Assembly (NCBI RefSeq): GCF_020564935.1
Contig: NZ_JAJCXB010000005.1
Span: 124,001-188,000, forward strand
Reading direction: 5' to 3'
Source of the DNA: Streptomyces pinistramenti
GTDB lineage: Bacteria > Actinomycetota > Actinomycetes > Streptomycetales > Streptomycetaceae
DNA length: 64,000 nucleotides
Position numbers and translations under genes: made by a program. The notes under the pieces were generated by a model. It was not told the DNA's origin. It saw only the letters and a list, made by a program, of their open reading frames with translations, and did no database searches. Below, in pieces: positions 56,701 to 62,976 of the stretch. Each line of letters begins with the position of its first letter. Positions within the stretch are counted from its first letter, which is position 1.

Positions 56701-59700
56701 ACCCAGAGCGGCTGGTCGCCGACGGGCCCCGCGCACACCTCGTCGATCGACAGCGGCAGCCGGATGCCGGTGCCGCCCTCCTCGTGCGCCTCCAGGAGCT
56801 GGGGAGTCAGCAGTGACTGGAAGCAGGCGTCGAGCAGTACGGGGTGGAAGTGGTGGCGGGCGGCGTCGTCGCCGAGTTCGGCGGTGGGACGTACCCGGGC
56901 GAGGACCTCGTCGGGGCCGATCCACACCTCTTCGATGGCCTGGAAGGCGGGGCCGTAGTGATACCCGAGTGCGGTCAGCGCCGCATAGCAGGCGTCGCCG
57001 TCCAGCCGGCGCAGGCTGCGCGCGCGGATCGCGTCGGCGTCCAGCGCGGGCCCGTACGTCCGGCGCTGCCCGGTACGCACCACGCCGCTCGCGTGCACGA
57101 GCGGGTCGCCGTCCGCGTCCGGCAGCGACGCGATGGTGAACCCGGCGTTCTCCATGGACAGGGACAGCTGCACCGTCCTGCTCTCCTCCTCGGGCAGGAA
57201 GAGCGCCTTGCGCAGCTCGATGTCGGCCAGCGCGACGTGGGTGCCGCCGGTGACCGCCCGCACCGCCTGCATCGCCATCTCCAGGTAGCCGGCCGCGGGA
57301 CACACCACGGTGTCCTGGATGCGGTGGTCGGCGAGATAGGGCAGGGCCTCGACGTCGAGCCGGGCCTCCCACGTCGGTTCGGTGTGGGCCGTGCGGCGGC
57401 CCAGCAGCGGGTGGTCCTGGCGACCGAGCCTGACCTGCTCGACGGGCGCGGGCTCGGTCCAGTAGCGGTCCCGCTTCCACGGGTAGCGCGGCAGGGGAAC
57501 CGGCCGGCCCGCGGGGTGCAGCACGTCCCACCGGATGTCGACGCCGAGGTTGTGCAGCGTCGCCAACGAGGCGGCGAAGCGCTCCGGTTCGTCCTCCTGG
57601 CGGCGGATCGACGGCAGGGTGCTGTCCTTGAGGCCGTCGGCGTCGAGCCCCTTGCTTTCGAGGCATTCGCGGAGGGAGTGGCCGAGCACCGGATGCGGGC
57701 CGATCTCCAGGAACAGGCCGTAGCCGTCGTCGGCGATGCGGTCGACCGCGGCGCGGAAGCGGACCCGGTCACGGACGTTCTTCCACCAGTAGCCCGCGTC
57801 CAGTTCCGGGCCGTGCGCCACACCGTCCTGGCCGGTCAGATACAGCGGCACCCGGGCAGGCTGCGGATCGAGCCCGGCCAGTGAGGACAGCAGCTCGTCC
57901 TTGATCGCGTCCATGGAGGCGCTGTGGTAAGGGACACGCACCGAAAGGAACTTGGCGAAGACCTGCTCGGCGCCCAGCTCGGCCGCCAGCTGCGTCAGCG
58001 CGTCCTCGTCACCGGCGAGCGTGATCGCGGTGGGACTGTTGACCGCCGCCACGGAGACCCGGTCGCCGTACGGCGCGACGTGGCGCTCCGCCTCCGCCTC
58101 GGAGAGGCTGACGGCGAGCATCGTGCCGGTGCCTGCCAGCTGCTGCTGGAGGCGGCTGCGGTGCAGGGCGATCCGGACCGCTTCCGCCAGGGTGTAGACC
58201 CCCGCTTCGTAGAAGGCCGCGATCTCGCCCGTGCTGTGTCCGACCACGGCTTCCGGGCGCACGCCGTACGCGCGCCACATCGCCGCCAGGCCGATCTGCA
58301 GGGCGAAGTTGGCGGGCTGCGCGAGCCAGGTCTCGGCCATCCGCGACGCGGACTCGTCGGCGTTCAGCTCCTCGATCAGCGACCAGCCCGCCTGCCTGCG
58401 GATCTCCTCGTCGCAGCGGGTGATCACCTCGCGGTAGACCGGCTCGTTCGCGAACAGCTCGCGGCCCATGCCCCACCACTGGGGCCCCATCCCGGTGAAC
58501 ACCCAGACCAGGCGGCGCTGCGCGGCGTCCCGCTGCTGGCCCTGGAGCACCCGGGGGTGGGGCTCGCCGCGCGTGTAGGCGGCGAGCGCCTCGTCCAGCG
58601 AGTCGCGCGAGGAGTGGACGACGGACAGGCGCGCGGCGTGGTGCTGGCGGCGGTGGGCGAGGGTGTGGCCGATGTCGGTCAGCGAGGCCGCCGCGCCGTG
58701 GGTGCCGGACAGCTCTTCGCGGATGCCCGCGGCCACCTCGGGGAGGGCGTCGGCGGTCCGCGCGCTCAGCGGCAGGATGGTCCAGGCGCGGTCCTCCGGC
58801 GCGCCGGGGCGCCCGTCCGGAGGCTGCGGGGGTGCTGCCTCCAGCAGGACGTGCGCGTTGGTGCCGCCGAAGCCGAACGAGTTCACCCCGGCCCGCGCGG
58901 GGCCCTCGTGCGCGGGCCAGTCGGTCACCCGGTCGGGGAACTCGTAGGGCAGGGCGCCCTGTTCGATGGCGGGGTTGAGCTGCTTCAGGTTGATGTGGGG
59001 CGGGATCTTCCGGTGTTCGAGGCACAGGGCGGTCTTGATCAGCCCGGCGATGCCGGCGGCCGCTTCGGTGTGCCCGATGTTCGCCTTGACCGAGCCGACG
59101 TAACAGCGGTCACCGGGCCGCCGCCCGAGCGCCAGTGCGCGGCCCAGCGCGTTGGCCTCGATCGGGTCGCCGACCGGTGTCGAGGTGCCGTGCGCCTCCA
59201 TGTACTGGAGGCTGCCGGGTGCGATGCCGGCCTCGGCGCAGACGCGTTGGATGAGGGTGACCTGCGCGTCAGGGTTGGGCACGGTGATGCCGTTGGTGCG
59301 GCCGTCCTGGTTGACCCCGCTGCCGACGATCACCGCATGGATCGGATCCCCGTCGCGCAGGGCGTCGTCCAGCCGCTTGAGCGCGACGACGCCGACCCCT
59401 TCGGCCCGTACGTAACCGTTGGCCGAGGCGTCGAAGGTCCGTGACCGGCCGTCGGGCGAGAGGAATCCGCCCTTGGTCTCGGCGATGGTGTACTGCGGCG
59501 CCATGTGCAGCAGGGCCCCGCCGGCCAGCGCGAGGCCGGTCTCGCCGCGGTTCAGGCTCTGGCAGGCGAGGTGCACGGCCACCAGCGACGAACTGCACGC
59601 GGAGTCGAGCGAGACGCTGGGGCCGCGGAAGTCGAAGCAGTACGAGATGCGGTTCGACACCATCGTCATCATGGTGCCGGTCGCCGTGTGCGCGGCCAGC

Positions 59701-60146
59701 GAGGCGAAGCTGAGATCCGAGAACTGGAGGATCTTGTAGTCGAGCGTGAACGCGCCGACGAACACGCCGACTTCACATCCGGCCAGCTCGGCGGGCCGCT
59801 GCCCGCCGTCCTCCAGGGCCTCCCAGGCCACTTCCAGCAGCTTGCGCTGCTGCGGGTCCATGTGGTCGGCCTCGCGCGGGCTGATGCCGAAGAAGGCGGG
59901 GTCGAACTCGTCGAAGCCGTCGATGTATCCACCGCGGCCGCCGACCAGGCGCCCCGGTTTGTCTTTGAACCGGCTGCCGAGCGTGGTGACGTCGTAGCGG
60001 TCGGCAGGGGTCGGTGTGATGCAGTCCTTGCCGTCCAGCAGGTTCTGCCAGAAAGTCCGGTGGTCGGACGCGCCACCGGGCAGCCGGCAGCCCATGCCGA
60101 CGATGGCCACTTTGCCCTGTGCGGCAGCGTCGTGCGCCTCCGTCAT
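50721..60146 (-). CDS. iterative PKS-NRPS of polycyclic tetramate macrolactam synthesis
   Basis: 3,141 residues; ATG at 60146 after GAGGAG. Domains in order: KS (Cys184, His319, His359); AT (GHSTGE, Ser638; VPYHSASMD near 742, a form seen in iterative AT domains); DH (ADHRIQDTVVCP near 941, LLDACFQ near 1106); KR (TGAFGALG near 1461, QTNYAAGN near 1618); ACP (GLDSL near 1779); C (HHIVSDA near 1971, Ala instead of Gly); A (HTSGSTG near 2462, FDVFTGD near 2509); PCP (GGSSI near 2866); TE (GYSLGG near 2985, His near 3111). No ER. A-domain code D-V-G-E-L-V-S-I-D-K is close to the ornithine code D-V-G-E-I-G-S-I-D-K. The single PKS module makes two polyene chains that the C domain attaches to both amino groups of ornithine; the TE forms the tetramic acid. 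Matches FtdB and the HSAF synthase. Confidence 0.96.
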   Translation of the reverse strand: MTEAHDAAAQGKVAIVGMGCRLPGGASDHRTFWQNLLDGKDCITPTPADRYDVTTLGSRFKDKPGRLVGGRGGYIDGFDEFDPAFFGISPREADHMDPQQRKLLEVAWEALEDGGQRPAELAGCEVGVFVGAFTLDYKILQFSDLSFASLAAHTATGTMMTMVSNRISYCFDFRGPSVSLDSACSSSLVAVHLACQSLNRGETGLALAGGALLHMAPQYTIAETKGGFLSPDGRSRTFDASANGYVRAEGVGVVALKRLDDALRDGDPIHAVIVGSGVNQDGRTNGITVPNPDAQVTLIQRVCAEAGIAPGSLQYMEAHGTSTPVGDPIEANALGRALALGRRPGDRCYVGSVKANIGHTEAAAGIAGLIKTALCLEHRKIPPHINLKQLNPAIEQGALPYEFPDRVTDWPAHEGPARAGVNSFGFGGTNAHVLLEAAPPQPPDGRPGAPEDRAWTILPLSARTADALPEVAAGIREELSGTHGAAASLTDIGHTLAHRRQHHAARLSVVHSSRDSLDEALAAYTRGEPHPRVLQGQQRDAAQRRLVWVFTGMGPQWWGMGRELFANEPVYREVITRCDEEIRRQAGWSLIEELNADESASRMAETWLAQPANFALQIGLAAMWRAYGVRPEAVVGHSTGEIAAFYEAGVYTLAEAVRIALHRSRLQQQLAGTGTMLAVSLSEAEAERHVAPYGDRVSVAAVNSPTAITLAGDEDALTQLAAELGAEQVFAKFLSVRVPYHSASMDAIKDELLSSLAGLDPQPARVPLYLTGQDGVAHGPELDAGYWWKNVRDRVRFRAAVDRIADDGYGLFLEIGPHPVLGHSLRECLESKGLDADGLKDSTLPSIRRQEDEPERFAASLATLHNLGVDIRWDVLHPAGRPVPLPRYPWKRDRYWTEPAPVEQVRLGRQDHPLLGRRTAHTEPTWEARLDVEALPYLADHRIQDTVVCPAAGYLEMAMQAVRAVTGGTHVALADIELRKALFLPEEESRTVQLSLSMENAGFTIASLPDADGDPLVHASGVVRTGQRRTYGPALDADAIRARSLRRLDGDACYAALTALGYHYGPAFQAIEEVWIGPDEVLARVRPTAELGDDAARHHFHPVLLDACFQSLLTPQLLEAHEEGGTGIRLPLSIDEVCAGPVGDQPLWVHATVTRRDEEELVGDLTVYGDGGEPLGRIGGFRAADVEKASTTVGRSTIDSWLAETVWTELPPDAVVAGEEDDRTAGRGTDAPSGPGSWLVFTDAAGLGDELAALVSARGGRCHVVRPGHAYAQEGREFTVEPGSVDHLERLFADLDRQGEEPPGALVHLWNLDLPAIDDTVRADFGRHVSAGSYSLIALARALLSCGTGGRLHIVTRGAQAVRAGEAVEPLGAPAWGVGRVLWHQELTGHRGKLIDLDPDGIRGAAGIRAEAEVLLREVLADDEEEIALRGEGRLTSRLRPADGLTRPLPLLLRADGSYLVTGAFGALGRLLCRTLVRRGARRLILMGRSRLPGREQWRGLDPATPEGRAVAFLKELEALGAQPVLAPVDLTDEDALADWLQDHRRGDPPPIRGVFHLAGQVRDTLITDMDRSTFDAVHDPKAVGAYLLHRHLRDEPLEHFVLFASIASLLTTAGQTNYAAGNAFLDALAHHRRAQGLPALSVDWGPWATGMIEELGLVEHYLHSRGMSSLSPEAGMAVLERVMGQDRAQLLVATVVDWPVFLAWYSSPPPLVSELAAAAEGPAGEEGSGFLDTLRAAGADERRSLVAERFTALVASVLRAAPEQVDPSAGLNVLGLDSLLAMELRARVHAEFKVALPVVALLSGTPVGELVAQLDEGLAELVAADERGGEWVPELYEDEWQYPLTQNQKALWFLKQLNPTGYAYNIGGAVEVRVALEPEVMFEAVRRLIARHPALRTNFLLEDGQPVQRVSAATPADVALFDVQGQEWDDIHRVIVEEYRKPYDLERDPLVRFRLFKRGEDRWVIMKAVHHIVSDAISTFTFIEELLALYEGLRHGQEPSLAPVPARYLDFLNQQNRFLAGREAEGMLDYWRSHLPAQVPLLDLPVDKPRPAVQTHNGASEFFVLDTELSARVHALAREHHVTPFMVLLSAYYVLLHRYSGQDHLIVGSPVTGRTQQEFGSVYGYFVNPLPLHADLSGGPSVAELLEQVRTTVLNGLDNQEYPFVLLVEKLGLQHDPSRSAVFQAMFILLTHKVATEKYGYRLEYIELPEEEGQFDLTLSAYEDEAERRFHCVFKYNTDLFLPETMRRMASHYVNLLDAMTRAPAGRPTPRLDMLDAPERARLIGDWSGAGRLALPPGGSDRSAEPGLPVHVLIGRAAAERPDAVAVSAPSLHGVTRRLTYAELERRAGGLAGRLRERGVGAGSVVALSLDKSPELVVALLAVLKAGGAYLPLEPGHPADRIARMVGAVGVSLVVVADGDGLEAARGLPAEVVTLDELLGADADAPVDVPADPVDLDAPAYVIHTSGSTGRPKAVQVSHRNLASAYGAWLQEYRLEDDVRVHLQMAAPSFDVFTGDLVRALCSGGSLVLADRDLLFDTARLYRTMRQEQVDCGEFVPAVVRGLMDHCEREGLRLDFMRLLVVGSDAWKVAEYRRLRGLCSPRTRVVNSYGVTEATIDSAYFEGPVDDLEPGRMVPIGRPLPNSTLHILDERGEPVPPGVPGELWIGGRGVAIGYAGDSEQTAQRFVTRTLGREPGAGPERLYRSGDVARWDAQGRVHVLGRVDNQVKLRGHRIEIGEIEAQLAQWPGLARAVVTVRQDTGGEAALCAYCVPAGGTALNRRELRRHLAGYLPTYMIPSYFVELPRLPLTPSGKVDVAALPAPRSDGGEEPHEEPVTRYEVSMARQWQKLLGLERVGLEQDFFEVGGSSIKLIELIHHLRTEFGVSIPVSHLYRVTTLHGMARTVEQLLQNETADELPYLSFNGPGATVFCFPPAGGHGLVYREFATRLPQYRLVAFNYVPGDDKVVRYADLVESLQPEGPCLLLGYSLGGNLAFEAAKELESRGRRVAHVIILDSQRIVEPYVPGPEHIEAFEAELGEHLLKHTGSEVVAQDVLDHAAEYLAFCGRTPNLGAVAAAVSVITDEEKTALYASGERGTWHGSSTGSTAVLRGSGTHADMLDPKHLARNANLVLGVLAGGEVHA

Positions 60147-60179
60147 GGTTGAACTCCTCACGTCGTGCGCCGCGGCACT

Positions 60180-60211
60180 GGGGATCGGGGGATGGGGTAT
60201 GGGGTAGGGGG
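60180..60211 (+). promoter_or_regulatory. G-quadruplex-forming tract upstream of PTM synthase gene
   Basis: Five runs of at least four G (60180-60183, 60187-60191, 60194-60197, 60201-60204, 60207-60211) with loops of 2-3 bases lie on the + strand, which is the template strand for the synthase gene. The tract ends about 34 bases upstream of its ATG, within the 115-base gap after the hydroxylase gene. The mRNA leader is correspondingly C-rich. Confidence 0.8.
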
Positions 60212-60261
60212 ATACGAGTGGTGGTGTGTGCTTCCGGGAACTCCGGTCAGCAGGGCCGCTT

Positions 60262-61185
60262 TCAGCCCTTCGCACGGCGCCACGGGTGAAGCTGGGCGGC
60301 GAGGATCTCGCCGGTACCGGGGAACGACGCGGGATCCCGCAGGCCGACCGCGACCGGCCTGCTTCCCGGCCGCCAGGTGAAGCTGCCGAAGAGGTGGTCC
60401 CAGACCGCGAGGTCGGAGCCGTAGTGACCGGCCTGGGACAGCGCGGTGCTGTGGTGCAGGCGGTGCTGTTCAGGACCCGCGAGTGCGTGGTTGAGCCAGC
60501 CCATACGCACATCGATGTTGGCGTGGATGAAGAACCCCTGCGCGACCACGAAGAGGCCCACGACGAATACCGACTCCCGCGAGAACCCGGCCAGCGCCAG
60601 GGTCAGTTGGACACATCCCTGCTCGATGACGATGTCGAGGATGTGGTTGACGCCGTTGTTGGCGACATTGACCTTCTGCGGGACGTGGTGCACTCCGTGC
60701 AACCGCCACAGCCAGGTGTGGGTGTGCGCCAGCCGGTGCACCAGATAGCCGGCCAACGAGCCGCTCAGCAGCGCACACGGGATCTCCTGCCACAGCGCGA
60801 GCGCCGGTTCGGCCGGTGACAGCACACCGACGGCGGCCGTCACCAGCCCCTGCGCCAGCGCCCCTCCGGCCATGGTCAGCAGGAAATAGACGCCGTACCA
60901 ACGCCATTCGTCGGCACGGGGCCGCCAGTCGCGCTCGTAGGGAATCAGGCGTTCGAGAATTACCAGATAGGTGACGATGCCGATCAGGAGAAGAGGGCTC
61001 ACCCGGGTGGGATCCCACCGGTACCGCAGCGCCGCCATAGCCACCGAAAGTGTGGTCAGGAAAAGCACCGGATAGGCGGTCGCGCGCAGAACGGAACCCG
61101 GGGAAATAACCGAAATCCGTTTTGTGGACGCCAGGGACGTAGTTGGCTCGATTTCGCTGCTGGCTGATTGCTCGAACTCTTCCAT
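60262..61185 (-). CDS. sterol-desaturase/fatty-acid-hydroxylase superfamily hydroxylase of PTM cluster
   Basis: 307 residues; ATG at 61185 with AGAGGTG 7-8 bases upstream (an in-frame GTG/ATG further up lacks a ribosome site). Multi-pass membrane protein: four to five hydrophobic helices (PVLFLTTLSVAMAAL, LLLIGIVTYLVILERLI, YGVYFLLTMAGGALAQGLV, SVFVVGLFVVAQGFFI) and the di-iron His boxes HRLAH, HGVHH and HRLHH plus HYGSD. The homologous gene at this place in HSAF and frontalamide clusters hydroxylates the ornithine-derived part of the macrolactam. First gene of the PTM operon, 115 bases before the synthase. Confidence 0.92.
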   Translation of the reverse strand: MEEFEQSASSEIEPTTSLASTKRISVISPGSVLRATAYPVLFLTTLSVAMAALRYRWDPTRVSPLLLIGIVTYLVILERLIPYERDWRPRADEWRWYGVYFLLTMAGGALAQGLVTAAVGVLSPAEPALALWQEIPCALLSGSLAGYLVHRLAHTHTWLWRLHGVHHVPQKVNVANNGVNHILDIVIEQGCVQLTLALAGFSRESVFVVGLFVVAQGFFIHANIDVRMGWLNHALAGPEQHRLHHSTALSQAGHYGSDLAVWDHLFGSFTWRPGSRPVAVGLRDPASFPGTGEILAAQLHPWRRAKG

Positions 61186-61551
61186 CCGTAGCACCTCTGC
61201 ATGCGATGCGATACACGGAAAAGGTGAAGCCCTCATCACTGCGGGGATCCGCTGGAGGCGCGAACTCCCACCTCGCAGTGCGGTCCACCACCCCCGCCTA
61301 CCCGGCACCCAGAGGATTCGGCAGGCCCTTCAGGGAGGTGCGTGATGCTTTCGGGAGCCTGGCCGGAATTCGCGGTTTCCAGGCTGCCGGACAGACTCGT
61401 GAAACGCATGGATGAGCGTCGACAGAACCGGGTATGCATTGTTCCTTTTCTTTTCCGGTGGCCTTGAGCAAGGCGTACCGATGTGCCGTTCCAGGTATCC
61501 GCGTCACCGCTCTCCACCTGATGACCATTGAACCGGATGGTCCACACCTGG

Positions 61552-61581
61552 GGAATATGAAAAGAGCCCCGTGTCATCAAT
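61552..61581 (-). promoter_or_regulatory. possible promoter of PTM operon in AT-rich leader
   Basis: On the minus strand TTGATG (61581-61576) and TATTCC (61557-61552) are 18 bases apart, about 370 bases before the hydroxylase ATG. The 457-base gap 61186-61642 is unusually AT-rich (61580-61620 is over 60 percent A+T) and also carries an inverted repeat GACCAT/ATGGTC (61523-61528 and 61537-61542, 8-base spacer) just downstream of the -10, placed like an operator. No gene is seen in the gap. Confidence 0.35.
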
Positions 61582-61642
61582 TTGAGCTACTTAATATTAT
61601 TAGTATGCCAATGGGATTTCCCGCATCGGCGTCGGTCGGCCG

Positions 61643-62692
61643 TCAGGCGTCCCCGCACTCCGCCAGCGGCGGGTAGAACCGCCGGGCCCAGCGCCGGAAC
61701 GGGCCGATCGGGCCGTCGCCGTGCGCGAGCCGGGGCGGCTGCTGGTACAGCTTGTGGTTCCAGATCGGGAAGTCGGCGGCGGTGAACTCGCAGCTGGACC
61801 GGAAGATCGGGCGGTCCAGCAGTCGGGCTGCGGTCCGGCTGACCGCGCGGGCGAGAGGCGCGGGCAGCCGGGCCGGCTCGCTGAAGGCGATGCGGTTCAG
61901 CTGCCGGAACTGCATGCGGTTGGGCGCGATGGCCGTCGGCATCACCATCGTGCACATCCGCAGCCCGAGCCGCGGCGTGTACATGTCCGCGTGCAGGCAG
62001 CCGAGCCCGTACCCGTCCACCTCCACCTCGACGACGAAGTCCCCTATCAGCGGCGCCGATTCATGGGCCCGCATGGAGACGTGGAACGTCGCGTCGGCGT
62101 AGGCGACCGGCCCGCCGATCTCGGCCTTGGACCAGCCGTGCAGGGTGGCGAAGTGCCCGAGGTCCACCGAATTCTCGATCACCTCCTGGACGTTGCCCGC
62201 CAGCTCCCAGGCGATGTGCCGGGCGGGGCGGTGACCGATCGCGTGCCAGTCGGGGATGGACCAGTCCGGTGCCCGGCCGTCGTGGTGCCGCCAGACGAAG
62301 ACGGCGCCGTTGGCCTCCCGCACCGGCAGTGGCGCGAGGCGCGACTTGGGCGGCGGGGTGTCGTATCCCGTCCGCACGCACGTCCCGTCGGGACGGAAGG
62401 CGAAGAAGTGGAACGGGCATACCAGGTCGTCGCCTTCGACCTTCGCGAGGCCGAGGTGGGCGCCGAGGTGCGGACAGTAGGGCCGGATGGCCCGGACCGC
62501 CCCCGAGCCCAGCCGGTAGAGGACGACGTCCTCACCGGCCAGCGGCCGGGTCAGGACGGTGCCCGGCGTCAGTTCGTCCGAGAACGCCAGCGCGGCCCAG
62601 CCGCTCGGGTAGGGAAGGGCCGGTGTCCCCGCCGCGTCGGCCGGAGTTGGCCCCTCGCTGATGGCGCGCCCGTACTCGCGTGCTAATCCCAC
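61643..62692 (-). CDS. Rieske-type non-heme iron oxygenase, candidate PTM tailoring enzyme
   Basis: 349 residues; GTG at 62692 after GGGGGAGG. Rieske 2Fe-2S ligands: CPHLGAHLGL (CxH, about residues 73-75) and CPFHFF (CxxH, about 92-95). Mononuclear iron site: NSVDLGHFATLHG (Asp, His, His) near 190. The C-terminal part is of the cholesterol-desaturase/KshA-like branch of ring-hydroxylating oxygenases. It needs a reductase that is not encoded nearby. Same strand as the PTM operon, 457 bases upstream of it. I do not know it as a standard PTM gene, so involvement is inference from position; it could equally be an independent steroid or aromatic oxygenase. Confidence 0.9.
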   Translation of the reverse strand: MGLAREYGRAISEGPTPADAAGTPALPYPSGWAALAFSDELTPGTVLTRPLAGEDVVLYRLGSGAVRAIRPYCPHLGAHLGLAKVEGDDLVCPFHFFAFRPDGTCVRTGYDTPPPKSRLAPLPVREANGAVFVWRHHDGRAPDWSIPDWHAIGHRPARHIAWELAGNVQEVIENSVDLGHFATLHGWSKAEIGGPVAYADATFHVSMRAHESAPLIGDFVVEVEVDGYGLGCLHADMYTPRLGLRMCTMVMPTAIAPNRMQFRQLNRIAFSEPARLPAPLARAVSRTAARLLDRPIFRSSCEFTAADFPIWNHKLYQQPPRLAHGDGPIGPFRRWARRFYPPLAECGDA

Positions 62693-62902
62693 GCCTCCCC
62701 CTTCAGGTCAGTTCGCCTGGAGACTGCCCACGGTGTCCCGAGATCGTCCTGACACGCCGTATCTCATCCAAACGAGTGCATGTCGGTGAAGAGGGGCATG
62801 AGCGGCAATACGAGGCATGGGGGAATTCCCGGTGACCGCCCTGGGCGGGCCGGGGCAGCCGGGAGCCCGGGGAGGGGCGGGGCCCGCTGCCCGCCCGCGT
62901 AA

Positions 62903-62939
62903 ACGGCCCCCGACCATCCATCATGTGGTCGGGGGCCGT
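62903..62939 (-). terminator. hairpin after FG-GAP protein gene
   Basis: A 14-bp perfect stem (62903-62916 with 62926-62939, 9-base loop) lies 37 bases downstream of the stop of the minus-strand FG-GAP gene (62977). The rest of 62693-62902 shows only the leader of the Rieske gene. Confidence 0.85.
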
Positions 62940-62976
62940 GCACTTCCCGGCGGACGGTCCACGGGACCGCAGCGGG

